From the NCBI GenBank assembly GCA_016715865.1, contig JADJXM010000033.1, positions 62,001 through 126,000 of the forward strand: a stretch of DNA of 64,000 nt, in the 5' to 3' direction. Origin of the DNA: Acidobacteriota bacterium. Its GTDB lineage: Bacteria > Acidobacteriota > Blastocatellia > RBC074. The notes beneath the pieces are model-generated. The model saw only the letters and a list, made by a program, of their open reading frames with translations, was not told the DNA's origin and made no database searches. A program made the translations under genes and the position numbers. Positions within the stretch are counted from its first letter, which is position 1, and each line of letters starts with the position of its first letter. Shown here one piece after another: positions 23,158-33,307 of the stretch.

Positions 23158-24240
23158 TTATTCTTCAATCAGTCGTATCGAGTGAGCATCGGCGTCTCGT
23201 ACCAGCAATCCGCGCCTGAATACCTTATGCGAGTCAGGCATGGTTGTGATGGCGGATGAGACGTTTGAGTAATTGCGGCTGCGCAGAGTCTTCGCGGCGT
23301 CATCAAGTTTTTCGGTGCGCAGGCTGGTCTGCCAGTCGATCAGATCGTTTGACTTTTTATCGTCCGGAGCCGGGCGTCCGTCGTGGGGCTCAAGGTATTC
23401 GAGAAACTCTATTCCCGGGCCGGATCCCGCCTTGAGCGCCGTGATGCGCAGTCGCGCTCCGAAGACATTGTTCAGCCGTTCCTGTTCGATGCCATGGTTC
23501 TCACTTTCGCCGGCCACCCTTAGTCCCAGTACATCGCGATAGAATTTCAGACTGGCATCCGTGTCGCTCACGACGATGGCCGTGTGATCGATTCCCAGAA
23601 AAATTCGGGAGGTATCTTCCATCGCCAGGCGATGCCATTTCGGATCACCCTTTCCTTCGGGGAATTGCAGGATTTCGAGAGGATGCCCGTCCGGGTCCTT
23701 GAAATAGAATGCTTTTATCCCGCCGGCGTTCGGATTCCAGTCGGGCAGTCGCTGTGGGCCCGTCGATACGTGTTCGACCTTATGCCGGCGCAGCCATTGA
23801 TAGGCCTCCTCCATATCGCTTGTGATGATGGCGATATGCTGGAACCAGCGGTCGTTGCTGCGCGAATCAATTGGGACCGGTCGACCTTTGGGAGTCAGGT
23901 ACTCGATCAACTCGATCATTTCCGATCCCAGCTTCATTCTGGCCACACGCATTCGAACCCCGAAAACGCCGACCAGATGTTCGTATTCATCACCCGCGAC
24001 CTCGGTCACAGAGAGCTTCTCGAACGAGAGCACATCGCGAAAGAAAGCGACCGACCGATCGAGGTCATTGACAGTGATTCCGACCGCATCGACGGCACTG
24101 ACCAGAGGCCTGGACGCAGGCTGTCCGGTCACGACTTCGCGCAATGAAACGCCAGTCGTCAGACTCAAGAGCAGCAGGATCAATGCGGCAATAGATGCCG
24201 CTCTTCCATGGCCGAATTGATATTTTGATACTGGTTTCAT
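23158..24240 (-). CDS. Exported protein with two VOC (glyoxalase-fold) domains
   Basis: A 360-residue protein with an N-terminal membrane or signal segment (AASIAALILLLLSLTTGVSL). Two VOC modules follow: DAVGITVNDLDRSVAFFRDV through AFYFKDPDGHPLEILQFPEG, and GIDHTAIVVSDTDASLKFYR through LVRDADAHSIRLIEE. The second lacks some of the first's motif spacing. VOC proteins bind divalent metal and act as lyases, isomerases, dioxygenases or binding proteins; function here is not readable. The gene starts 10 bases after the GMC oxidoreductase gene ends, so they are probably co-transcribed, and an exported redox role is plausible. Confidence 0.75.
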   Translation of the reverse strand: MKPVSKYQFGHGRAASIAALILLLLSLTTGVSLREVVTGQPASRPLVSAVDAVGITVNDLDRSVAFFRDVLSFEKLSVTEVAGDEYEHLVGVFGVRMRVARMKLGSEMIELIEYLTPKGRPVPIDSRSNDRWFQHIAIITSDMEEAYQWLRRHKVEHVSTGPQRLPDWNPNAGGIKAFYFKDPDGHPLEILQFPEGKGDPKWHRLAMEDTSRIFLGIDHTAIVVSDTDASLKFYRDVLGLRVAGESENHGIEQERLNNVFGARLRITALKAGSGPGIEFLEYLEPHDGRPAPDDKKSNDLIDWQTSLRTEKLDDAAKTLRSRNYSNVSSAITTMPDSHKVFRRGLLVRDADAHSIRLIEE

Positions 24241-24250
24241 CTATCTCCTC

Positions 24251-25798
<1,548 letters not shown>

Positions 25799-25894
25799 CG
25801 TGGTTCCTCTCGTTTTCGTTTTCTTTCGATCCTTGAATCCATCTTCAAGCCGGGAAAATTCCTGATATGAACTTTTTTACATTGATCGTGAGTC

Positions 25895-26440
25895 TCAAGC
25901 GGCAAGTGGAAGCGGTTCTGCCGTCATGATTCCGCAGGATTGGGCATAGCCTTCCAGCTCTTTGGCCAGGAGCTTGCGGCCGCGGTAGAGCCGGGACATG
26001 ACCGTGCCAATCGGGATTTGAAGTATCGTGGCGATTTCCGCGTATGAGAATTCGTTGACGTCAGCCAGCAGAACCGCATCCCTGAATCCCGACGGAATTC
26101 TGTCGAATGCCGCCAGTACATCCTCGTCGGTCAGGTGCTGCGATACGGGTTCCGAATAGACCAGCGTCTCTTCCCATCGGGCTTCATCCTCCTCGCTCCA
26201 CGGCTGGGCGAATTTCCAGCTTTTGCGACGATGATGACTGGCGACATGAAACATAATCCTGTAAAGCCATGCGCGGATATTGGTTCCGACCTCGAAACGA
26301 CCGATTGATCGCCAGGCCTGAAGATAGGTCTCCTGCACTACGTCCTCTGCATCGACGCTATTGCCGGCCAGCCGCACGGCAGTTCGATACAGATCCCTGG
26401 AATGCGGTAACGCTATCTCTTCAAAATCTTCGACCTTCAT
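25895..26440 (-). CDS. ECF-type RNA polymerase sigma factor
   Basis: A 181-residue extracytoplasmic-function sigma factor. Region 2 spans DLYRTAVRLAGNSVDAEDVVQETYLQAWRSIGRFE and IRAWLYRIMFHVASHHRR; region 4 spans LAAFDRIPSGFRDAVLLADV and the helix-turn-helix FSYAEIATILQIPIGTVMSR. The C-terminal tail is short (LPLAA). ATG follows GGAGGAATGAG. It is the last of three minus-strand regulatory genes, 147 bp after the zinc-finger protein. It has no adjacent anti-sigma gene of its own unless it shares that one. Confidence 0.86.
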   Translation of the reverse strand: MKVEDFEEIALPHSRDLYRTAVRLAGNSVDAEDVVQETYLQAWRSIGRFEVGTNIRAWLYRIMFHVASHHRRKSWKFAQPWSEEDEARWEETLVYSEPVSQHLTDEDVLAAFDRIPSGFRDAVLLADVNEFSYAEIATILQIPIGTVMSRLYRGRKLLAKELEGYAQSCGIMTAEPLPLAA

Positions 26441-26587
26441 CTCTCATTCCTCCATTGACGACAGAAATAGTTGGGTTTCAGGCGCCGGTTACTCCGGTCT
26501 GCCATATCTTTATTCGTCAATTGGTCGCAAGAGGCGGGAATTCCTTACAGAATATTTACGAAATTTTGTCAGAGGTTTTGCGGCGGG

Positions 26588-26908
26588 TTATCGGTCCTGA
26601 TCTTTCAGGGCGTTCTTCATTCTTTCGCGGGCATCAGCAGACAATCGGGGCTGATCGGTCGGGTCGGGTTCCTGAGTGGAATTGGACATGGTTTGAACGG
26701 CATTTCTGAGCGCCAGCAATTGATTCTGGTAGTACCTGCAGAAATCGCAGACAAGGAAATGCAGTCGCAGTTTGATTTCGCGACCGAGCGGGAGCGGCTG
26801 GTCGAGGCGTTCAGACATCCACGGGGTCACTTCACGGCAGACGGGAAGTCGACGCGCCAGCCAGAAGATGGCCTGTAGTTTGAGTTTTGCGATCAGGTCG
26901 GAGAACAT
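26588..26908 (-). CDS. Short zinc-finger anti-sigma-like protein
   Basis: A protein of about 106 residues. After MFSDLIAKLKLQAIFWLARR comes CREVTPWMSERLDQPL and then LRLHFLVCDFCRYYQNQL, giving Cys, His and CxxC in the arrangement of the zf-HC2/ZAS anti-sigma domain. There is no membrane segment, so it would be a soluble or redox-sensing anti-sigma. It follows an ECF sigma gene by 37 bp, the usual order for a sigma/anti-sigma pair. Met25 of the longer ORF was chosen as start because the longer form overlaps the sigma gene by 35 bases and begins with unrelated residues; no strong ribosome site separates the two. Confidence 0.65.
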   Translation of the reverse strand: MFSDLIAKLKLQAIFWLARRLPVCREVTPWMSERLDQPLPLGREIKLRLHFLVCDFCRYYQNQLLALRNAVQTMSNSTQEPDPTDQPRLSADARERMKNALKDQDR

Positions 26909-26945
26909 TGTTCGATTCTTGTTATTTGTGAGGTTATCGCAGGCA

Positions 26946-27557
26946 TCACCCGGGCATCTTGCGAAACCAATTGTATTCAATGCACTTGCGCAGTTGGGCC
27001 CGAGCTCTGTGGAGCATGACCCAAAGATTAGTCGTCGAAATGCTCAAAACCTTACAAACATCGTCGCTGCTCAATTCTTCCATTTCTCGAAGCGTGAAAA
27101 CGGCCGACAGGCGGTCAGGCAAATGCATGATGCATCGCTGAAGAGATTCCTGAAACTGGTTGTTTTCGAAGATCCTCGCGGGATTCGCTCCCCAATCGAT
27201 CGGTCCACGGTCAAAATCGAAATGATCTACCCACTCTCCGCTCTGCTGAAAAAGGTCCGATGATTCGGCGGGCAACCCATCGAGCGAATCGAAAGTGACC
27301 TGACGGCTGCGCCTGCGAAAGTAATCGATTATCTTGTGTTTCAGGATTCCGGTCAGCCATGTCCGCTCAGAGGATTTGCCGTCGAAGGCGGAGTATGATT
27401 TTAAAGCGGCCAGAAAAGTCTCCTGGACGATCTCTTCGGCGATGGTTTCGTCACGCAAGCGCACGAGCGCATATCGAAACAGGCAATCGCCGTGCTGATC
27501 GACCCAGGTTTCCGGCCCGGTCAGCCGATCGCCTGATCCTGTTTCAGCCTGATCCAT
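26946..27557 (-). CDS. ECF-type RNA polymerase sigma factor with zinc anti-sigma partner
   Basis: A 203-residue ECF sigma factor. Region 2 includes YALVRLRDETIAEEIVQETF and RTWLTGILKHKIIDYFRRRS; region 4 includes CIMHLPDRLSAVFTLREMEE and the helix-turn-helix LSSDDVCKVLSISTTNLWVM. The linker is long and acidic (about residues 85-125). It sits directly upstream of a ZAS-like zinc-finger gene, the likely anti-sigma. The trigger is unknown; oxidative or membrane stress would be usual for such pairs. Confidence 0.86.
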   Translation of the reverse strand: MDQAETGSGDRLTGPETWVDQHGDCLFRYALVRLRDETIAEEIVQETFLAALKSYSAFDGKSSERTWLTGILKHKIIDYFRRRSRQVTFDSLDGLPAESSDLFQQSGEWVDHFDFDRGPIDWGANPARIFENNQFQESLQRCIMHLPDRLSAVFTLREMEELSSDDVCKVLSISTTNLWVMLHRARAQLRKCIEYNWFRKMPG

Positions 27558-27658
27558 AATCTTTAACTCCAGTACGGTCTCTAAACGGATTTTCGGATTC
27601 TAAATCAGAATGTAAGAGAATGGGACAAAATTCTGAGGAAATCCTGTCCCTCTTTGCA

Positions 27659-29314
27659 TTATTTGGACGGGGGCCTGACGCCGGGAACGTTGAGCCGCAT
27701 TTTGTATAATGCGCTGCGCGCGCAGATATAGAGCGTCATGCCGTCATCATCTCCCCAGGCCATATTGTGAATGTGCCGGGGAGCGACGATCGTGCCGAGA
27801 TGTTTTCCCTCCGCGCTGAGGACCCAGAGTCCTCCGGGGCCGGAGACGTACAAATTCCCCGATTGATCAACCTTGATGCCGTCGATGGCATCCTCACCCG
27901 GAGCCGTAGTCATGTCGAAGAAGACTTTTCCGCCTGACACCTTGCCGTCGGCAGTCAACCCATACCTCATGACGACCTTCTTCTTCTCGTCCCAGTTGCC
28001 GACGTAAAGGTATTTTTCATCAGGAGAGAGCGCGATTCCGTTGGGGCCGCGCAGCTCCGTCGTGAGTACCCGCAATTCCCCGCGTGACAATGCAAAGACC
28101 CCGCTGTATGGGAGTTCCTTGCGAGGATCATCGAAAAATCGCGGCAGACCGAATGGCGGATCAGTGAAGAAGAGCGATCCGTCGGAGGCATAGACCAGGT
28201 CGTTCGGGCTGTTGAGTCGCTTGCCGTCATAACTATCGGCGAGCACTGTCAACCTTCCATCCGCCTCGATGCGAGAAACCCGGTGATTACCGTGTTCATT
28301 GATTGTCAGACGTCCCTGCGGATCGATTGTCAGGCCGTTCGAACCCGGCTGACCGTATACGGTGACGTCCGTGCCACTGTAGCCGCTCGGCGTTCTGTCG
28401 ACAGTCAACGTGCCTGGCCGATCTCCATTCGGCTTGTAACGATAAATGATGTTGCTGTTTGGATCGCTGAAAAGGAGATGGTTCCCCGAGGGAATCCAGA
28501 TCGGACCTTCAGTGAATTTGAATCCATCGGCAAGCTTGAAGAGCTTCGGGTTTGGACCAACGATCCGATCGATCGCCGGGTCGTGCCTTTCGACAGTGAC
28601 ATTCACTTCACTCGGAACGATCGCTACCGGCCCCGGATCGGTCCCCGGATAAAATTCCAGCCTGGCTTCGCGAACCCAGATGAAATTGGTCGGCGGATTC
28701 GAGAGCGGCCCGTTGATACCGAAGATCGCAATCTGAATCTGCTGGCCCGGTTTAACATTCCGCCCGATCACCAGCCGATTTTGGGCGTTCCAGCCAGAGA
28801 TGACTGATCCGCCTTGTTGACCCTGATGGCGCGAAATCTCACCGTCCACCCAGATTTCGGCATAATCATCGATCGAGGTCTGAAAAACGACCGTCGATCC
28901 ATTCGTCTCAATCGCTCCGATTCGCTCTGGTATGGTCAGCCTCATCCTGTACCAGTTGAAGCTGACGCGACCATTTCCGCGGCGCCGGGAAAGTGTATCC
29001 GGGGCGATCTCCTCCCACGTCGCATCGTCAAAGTCGACCCCACCCGCATGCGGTGTGATGTCATAGGTCCTGACCGGCGTGCCGGTCGGTTGCCCGTCGA
29101 CTCCAGCCGAACGGAACTCGGTTTCGATGACCTGCGTGTCGTGATACTTCCAGGCTCCATTGAAAAGCTTAACTCCCGCCGTTGTCGCCAGATCGATCGA
29201 TGCCAACGGAGCGCCGGACGGCGTCATTGAGTCAGTATTCATCCCCTCTGCAAACTTCGGCCCGGCGAACAGAAAAAGGCAGATATATATTAATAGATAG
29301 ACAATATAATTCAT
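27659..29314 (-). CDS. Exported SMP-30/gluconolactonase-type protein
   Basis: A 551-residue protein. Residues 1-25 form a signal peptide (YIVYLLIYICLFLFAG). Residues about 45-225 form a beta-rich, galactose-binding-like domain (VSFNWYRMRLTIPERI, FQTSIDDYAEIWVDGE). From about 250 on is an SMP-30/gluconolactonase six-bladed propeller: FTEGPIWIPSGNHLLFSD, GSNGLTIDPQGRLTINEHG, LNSPNDLVYASDGSLFFTDP, GPNGIALSPDEKYLYVGNWD and DGIKVDQSGNLYVSGPGG. The Glu in FTEGP, Asn in SPNDL and Asp in DGIK are the usual metal ligands. It probably opens aldonolactones in the periplasm, which fits the upstream sugar dehydrogenases. Confidence 0.83.
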   Translation of the reverse strand: MNYIVYLLIYICLFLFAGPKFAEGMNTDSMTPSGAPLASIDLATTAGVKLFNGAWKYHDTQVIETEFRSAGVDGQPTGTPVRTYDITPHAGGVDFDDATWEEIAPDTLSRRRGNGRVSFNWYRMRLTIPERIGAIETNGSTVVFQTSIDDYAEIWVDGEISRHQGQQGGSVISGWNAQNRLVIGRNVKPGQQIQIAIFGINGPLSNPPTNFIWVREARLEFYPGTDPGPVAIVPSEVNVTVERHDPAIDRIVGPNPKLFKLADGFKFTEGPIWIPSGNHLLFSDPNSNIIYRYKPNGDRPGTLTVDRTPSGYSGTDVTVYGQPGSNGLTIDPQGRLTINEHGNHRVSRIEADGRLTVLADSYDGKRLNSPNDLVYASDGSLFFTDPPFGLPRFFDDPRKELPYSGVFALSRGELRVLTTELRGPNGIALSPDEKYLYVGNWDEKKKVVMRYGLTADGKVSGGKVFFDMTTAPGEDAIDGIKVDQSGNLYVSGPGGLWVLSAEGKHLGTIVAPRHIHNMAWGDDDGMTLYICARSALYKMRLNVPGVRPPSK

Positions 29315-29335
29315 GGTTCCCCCTTCCGGTTCCGG

Positions 29336-30205
29336 CTATCGTGTCTTGACGACGTAGTAAGTGAATGGAGCTGTCACCTCCTTGAACCAGTGAGGAGTGC
29401 CGGCGGGAACGATCATGACGTCACCTTTGGCAAGTAATCGAGTTTCACCGCCTGAGACTTCAGAGGCGCGTATTTCACCCGGTCCAGTCGTTTTGGGATC
29501 GACCGGAGTTCCGCCGGTAACCAGTGTCGCCTTACCGTCGAGCACATAGATGATATCGGCATCGAATTCGTGTACTTCGACCATCCCCGGTTTCTCGCGA
29601 CGGCTGGCGTGCACCATGTACTTCCCGCTTCCGTCAAAGAGCACCGCTCCCTTGTCAAATGCGGCTTTGACCTGATCACTGTCGAAGAACGAGACCGTTT
29701 TTGAGCTACTCACGAGATTCGACTGAATTGCGTTAGCGCCTGCGATTGCCAGTTCCTCATCCTGCTGGGCGCTGGCGGCTCCGCTGACGCCGACGGCGCC
29801 GATTATCTGACCATCGACGATTATCGGAACGCCTCCCTGAAGCGGCGTGAAGAACGAATCGGGCAGGGCCGCCATCGCCGTTCGTCCATTTTTGATGATC
29901 TCTTCGAACACTCGCGTCGGCTTCTTGAAGAGCGCGGCTGTGCGGGCTTTGCCGATCGAGATGGTCGCGCCGGCTGCGAAGGTGCCGTCGAGTCGCTCGA
30001 GCGCCATCAGATTGCCGCCGTCATCGACCACCGCAATCACTGCTCCCGGCGCATTTACTCTGGCCGCTTCGGCCGTCGCCGATTTAATAATGCTGCGCGC
30101 ACCTTCGATCGTCAGGGTCTTCTTTGTCGCGACCTGAGCCTGAATTATTGAGACCGACAACATGACGACAGCTGTTATAAACAGAATTCGTATTTTGAAA
30201 TTCAT
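29336..30205 (-). CDS. GlcG/HbpS-like domain fused to a cupin, exported
   Basis: A 289-residue protein with a signal peptide (ILFITAVVMLSVSIIQAQ). Residues about 28-165 form a GlcG/HbpS (PF03928-type) domain: GAVIAVVDDGGNLMALERLD, FAAGATISIGKARTAALF and GGVPIIVDGQIIGAVGVSGA. Residues about 185-289 form a cupin: VEVHEFDADIIYVLDGKATL and DVMIVPAGTPHWFKEV, with metal-type His and Glu. The two folds are usually separate proteins. The first binds haem or small ligands in some members. It lies between the lactonase and the spondin protein in one minus-strand run. Confidence 0.78.
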   Translation of the reverse strand: MNFKIRILFITAVVMLSVSIIQAQVATKKTLTIEGARSIIKSATAEAARVNAPGAVIAVVDDGGNLMALERLDGTFAAGATISIGKARTAALFKKPTRVFEEIIKNGRTAMAALPDSFFTPLQGGVPIIVDGQIIGAVGVSGAASAQQDEELAIAGANAIQSNLVSSSKTVSFFDSDQVKAAFDKGAVLFDGSGKYMVHASRREKPGMVEVHEFDADIIYVLDGKATLVTGGTPVDPKTTGPGEIRASEVSGGETRLLAKGDVMIVPAGTPHWFKEVTAPFTYYVVKTR

Positions 30206-30331
30206 ACCTCACTCCTTATTTATTTAACTTGCAACTACTCGGCCTGTGAACTTCCTGGCTGTCCTGGCGCCATGGTGTTGGATCGCTCTTTGTTCACAGG
30301 CTGAGCAGCTATGCTTGAAGCTTGTAATGCT

Positions 30332-31084
30332 TTATCGCGTCTGTGACATAACGTTATCCGGCATGATGGTGACGCGGAAGAGACTGGTGGTTTTTGTGAA
30401 GAAAGGAGACTTTTTCGCCCTCTTCACTTTGGCGTTCTCTGTTGCTCCGGTGTTGGGAGCTTTCTGGCGCGGCGCCTGATTTGGGCCGATACCGGGTTCT
30501 TCGTTTATTTCTGTGCCGGCATCGAAGAGCATGAACTCCTTTGTGATTTCACCGCTGAGGGCCTTACCGTGATCGAAAAGCTCAATGCCCTGAGCCACGG
30601 GCGCATAGAACCAGTCGTTGGACTGGCCGAACATCGTGATCATCGAAAACTTCATCCCTGGTTTTGCCGTAAAGCTGAACTCGTATGCCTGGCCGGGACC
30701 GATCGGAGCAGGACCATTGACGCCGACGGGAGTGTTGAAGATGCCATGGCGCATACCTCCGCCGTGATATGAATCCAGTGACTTGATCAAATCTCCCGGA
30801 TTTCCGTCCTCAGCCTGAGCCTCAAGCCCATTGATTGCCGGGTTGCCTTCGCGGAACAATCTGACTTCTTGATCGTGAATGACCCACATACCGGGCGACA
30901 ACGCGAACGGCCATTTGCTTCCATTCGAGGCCGTCTGTCCGTCCGGGCTCGATATGTTTTCGAGCCGCACCGTGAATCGAACCTCATTGTTATCTTTCAT
31001 CTGCGCGAATGCGGTGGTCGCCGACGATGCACCGATCAGGATCGTCAGAAGAGCCGCTAAGAAAAGTGCTTGACGTTTGAACAT
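30332..31084 (-). CDS. Exported spondin-domain protein
   Basis: A 250-residue protein with a signal peptide (FLAALLTILIGASSATTAFA). The mature region fits the Spondin_N family: RFTVRLENIS at the start, ALSPGMWVIHDQEVRLFREG, GQAYEFSFTAKPGMKFSMIT and MFGQSNDWFYAPVAQGIELF. A Lys/Ala/Pro-rich stretch near residues 205-235 precedes a last beta strand (LFRVTIMPDN). Bacterial members are periplasmic or surface proteins of unknown role. ATG follows GGAGGGAGA. It lies 21 bp after the aquaporin gene in the same direction. Confidence 0.8.
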   Translation of the reverse strand: MFKRQALFLAALLTILIGASSATTAFAQMKDNNEVRFTVRLENISSPDGQTASNGSKWPFALSPGMWVIHDQEVRLFREGNPAINGLEAQAEDGNPGDLIKSLDSYHGGGMRHGIFNTPVGVNGPAPIGPGQAYEFSFTAKPGMKFSMITMFGQSNDWFYAPVAQGIELFDHGKALSGEITKEFMLFDAGTEINEEPGIGPNQAPRQKAPNTGATENAKVKRAKKSPFFTKTTSLFRVTIMPDNVMSQTR

Positions 31085-31105
31085 GTTTTATCTCCCTCCA
31101 ATGAA

Positions 31106-31918
31106 TCAGTTGATTTGTCCAGTTGAGTCGATGCTGCCTTCTCCGAAGTTGCACTTGAAGATGCAGCGTTTGTCGTTGTGATGGTGTAATTTCGCGCATA
31201 GCACGCCGCGAGCGCCTCTGCGTCGAAGATAAAGCTCCGCTGCCAGCAGCATGCCGGCAGGGGGGGCCGTGAAATAAACCCAGATATATTTCCATTCGCC
31301 GGAGGCCAGTGCAGAGCCGAATGTCCGCGCGGGATTCATGCTCATCCCCGAAATCGGCGCCTCGATGCTGATCCAGGTCATGACCATCGCCCCGGCGAAG
31401 AGCCCGGTGTATCGCGCCAGTCGCATCGTATTTGAAACGTGCAACACGACTGTCATAAGCAAAAACGAGATCGTTACCTCTCCAGCGAAAGCGATCAGAC
31501 TCCCGAACACCCCAGGGACGGTCGCAACGTAGTTCACCGCCGGATGGCCGAGCAGATCGCGAAAGAGCAGAGAAGCGATCAGCACGCCGGTTACCGCCCC
31601 GATGAATTGCCCGCCAAGATAGCCTGCCGCATCGCGGGGTGCTATCTTGCCAAGCCTGAAAAATGTCAGGGTCACCGAAGGGTTGATGTGCGCCCCTGAT
31701 TGCTTGCCCCACGGTGAGTAAATGATGGCGATCGCGGTCAAGCCCATCGCCAGTCCCATCAATATCCGACGCGCGAATGGAGTCGGAATAACCTGATGGA
31801 CCGTCGTCGCCGGATGTTCGAGCAGGATTCCGAACGAACATGCAGAAAGCATAAAGATTCCCAAGCCAGCGGCTTCGATCAGATATTCAGGCAGGTGTTG
31901 CTTGACGGCACCATTCAT
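31106..31918 (-). CDS. Aquaporin/MIP-family channel
   Basis: A 270-residue membrane protein with six hydrophobic segments. The two pore half-helices are GAHINPSVTLTF and GMSMNPARTFGSA, so the first motif is NPS rather than NPA, a known tolerated variant. ISxEAPISG before the second motif and a hydrophobic PxxGMLLAAEL last helix fit the family. It should pass water or small neutral solutes. The C-terminal 45 residues are polar and basic (RRRGARGVLCAKLHHHNDKR) with several Cys and His. The start ATG overlaps the preceding small gene by 4 bases (ATGA). Confidence 0.86.
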   Translation of the reverse strand: MNGAVKQHLPEYLIEAAGLGIFMLSACSFGILLEHPATTVHQVIPTPFARRILMGLAMGLTAIAIIYSPWGKQSGAHINPSVTLTFFRLGKIAPRDAAGYLGGQFIGAVTGVLIASLLFRDLLGHPAVNYVATVPGVFGSLIAFAGEVTISFLLMTVVLHVSNTMRLARYTGLFAGAMVMTWISIEAPISGMSMNPARTFGSALASGEWKYIWVYFTAPPAGMLLAAELYLRRRGARGVLCAKLHHHNDKRCIFKCNFGEGSIDSTGQIN

Positions 31919-32112
31919 GCCTTGACCTCGGCGAGTTCCAGCGAATCGGCAGTATTCAAGTGCGGCACAACCACGCGTCCATCGAGCGTTATCTCATAGC
32001 CGTACAGTTCGACCTGCTCATCATTCTCGTCGCGGATCAATCCGAAGTATTTCTCTCGCGGATTCAATTCAGTGACAATCTCATCGACAAAATATTGGTT
32101 GTAAGTTGCCAT
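31915..32112 (-). CDS. Small protein of unknown function coupled to aquaporin
   Basis: A 65-residue acidic protein (MATYNQYFVDEIVTELNP, then KYFGLIRDENDEQVELYGYE and ITLDGRVVVPHLNTADSLEL). It looks like a small all-beta fold and has no membrane segment. No family was recognised. Its stop overlaps the aquaporin start, so both are translated together. GGAG lies 5 bases before this ATG; an ATG one codon upstream is closer to the ribosome site than usual. Confidence 0.6.
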   Translation of the reverse strand: MATYNQYFVDEIVTELNPREKYFGLIRDENDEQVELYGYEITLDGRVVVPHLNTADSLELAEVKA

Positions 32113-32180
32113 CATTTCTCCTTTGGGCTCGCGATATGTTATCTGCGCGCGCCATTCTCATAATCCATATTCAAATCCTG

Positions 32181-32264
32181 ATTATTCCCGCAACCCTGGG
32201 AGCGCAGGCATCTTGCCTGCATGACATGGAAGCCTGCGCTCCCAGTGATATCGAGCGGGATAAT
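32181..32264. repeat. Nested palindromic repeat (GGGAGCGCAGGC type)
   Basis: CTGGGAGCGCAGGC at 32196-32209 pairs perfectly with 32232-32245. A second palindrome, GCAGGCA-TCT-TGCCTGC, lies at 32204-32220, and outer ends ATTATTCCCGC / GCGGGATAAT add a third nearly complementary layer. It fills the gap between two minus-strand genes and can fold into alternative hairpins. It resembles REP/BIME-like palindromes. Confidence 0.6.
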
Positions 32265-32323
32265 GAAAAGAGCGCCATCAGGATAATGGCGCCCAGCTGG
32301 TTATAAAGCGGATTTTCGGACGG

Positions 32324-32752
32324 TTATGCGGGTTGTCGGGTGTCTCCAAACAATCTTTCCCCGACGAACGGTATGGCGTGGCGGCGGATGATCAGAATCA
32401 CTGCACTGGCCAGAAAAACGACGACTGCCAGCCCGAAAAGCTCACCGTTGTCGTTTACTTCTTTCATGCGGATGCCGAGTACTGTGAGGTGGGCGAAGAT
32501 CGCGCCGGATATCGTGCCGAGTGCCAGAATCGCTCCGATCGCGATGTTTCTCGGCAGGAACAGCAGGATCGAGGCGATCAATTCAACGATCCCCGACCCA
32601 AACCGGCCCCACGGCTCGACTCCGAGTTTGCTGAAAATATAGATCGACTCCGTAGCGCCGGTGAATTTGAAGAAGAGTGTTTGCAGCAGAATGACGGCAA
32701 CCACGATCTGAAGGATCCAGCTGATGACATTAAGTTTTTTGTTCAGGACCAT
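32324..32752 (-). CDS. DoxX-family membrane protein
   Basis: A 142-residue protein with four hydrophobic helices. It fits the DoxX family: FKFTGATESIYIFSKLGVEP after the first helix, GIVELIASILLFLPRNIAIG in the second, and ILALGTISGAIFAHLTVLGI in the third. Family members are membrane proteins linked to quinone or thiosulfate redox, though most have no proven activity. ATG follows GGGAGAAAA. It stands between a small palindrome and the SRPBCC gene. Confidence 0.82.
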   Translation of the reverse strand: MVLNKKLNVISWILQIVVAVILLQTLFFKFTGATESIYIFSKLGVEPWGRFGSGIVELIASILLFLPRNIAIGAILALGTISGAIFAHLTVLGIRMKEVNDNGELFGLAVVVFLASAVILIIRRHAIPFVGERLFGDTRQPA

Positions 32753-32866
32753 AGTTTTCTCCCAGGTTCGATTTATGCTTATAGAGCTCTCACTGCGTCT
32801 ATATGCAATTACGAACCAGATTTATTCCTGAACCGAACCTGCTTTTGTGTTGCTCTCCCCGTGTGT

Positions 32867-33307
32867 TCAATACCGAGCGCCGTGTTCGAGATAGAATTTC
32901 ATGAGCGTCAAAACCTGGGCCCAGCCCGAGACGCGATTGAGCAGGTCGACCATACCGGCCGGTGTGTTCTCATAGCCATATTCGATGAGGTGAACGATCG
33001 TTCCCTCGTCAACCTGCTTGAAATCGACCTCGACGGTTGTGAAGTAAGTGCCGCTGTCTGCCCGCCAATGAAAGACGAATCGTTTCGGAGGATCATATTC
33101 GACGACGTCACCGGGATTTTCGCCAGTATATTTATCAAGGCCCCAGTCCTTCCATCGGAACTGGATCGAACCGCCGGGGCGTTCTTCAAGCTCAGCGCCG
33201 GTAGTAAACCATTCATTCAGTCCACGTGCCGTTGCAAGCGCATTGAATGCGCGATCAGGACTGACTCGAATGAGCGTGCGGAAATTGACTTTTTCTTCTC
33301 GGATCAT
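32867..33307 (-). CDS. SRPBCC/AHSA1-like domain protein
   Basis: A 146-residue single-domain protein of the START-like AHSA1 group: RTLIRVSPDRAFNALATARG, LNEWFTTGAELEERPGGSIQ, DPPKRFVFHWRADSGTYFTT and a C-terminal helix NRVSGWAQVLTLMKFYLEHG. The fold binds hydrophobic ligands or, in the eukaryotic namesake, activates Hsp90. The bacterial role is unknown. It is cytoplasmic. ATG follows GGAGACT. A heptamer repeat arm lies directly upstream. Confidence 0.82.
   Translation of the reverse strand: MIREEKVNFRTLIRVSPDRAFNALATARGLNEWFTTGAELEERPGGSIQFRWKDWGLDKYTGENPGDVVEYDPPKRFVFHWRADSGTYFTTVEVDFKQVDEGTIVHLIEYGYENTPAGMVDLLNRVSGWAQVLTLMKFYLEHGARY

Noticed and set aside
25895..27557. The two ECF sigma factors as a single split or duplicated gene
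   Set aside because: They differ clearly in both region 2 and region 4 and are separated by a zinc-finger gene, so they are separate regulators.
32181..32264. Riboswitch before the downstream small-protein/aquaporin genes
   Set aside because: The minus-strand direction puts it between the DoxX gene and the small gene, but only simple nested palindromes are present, with no known aptamer pattern.
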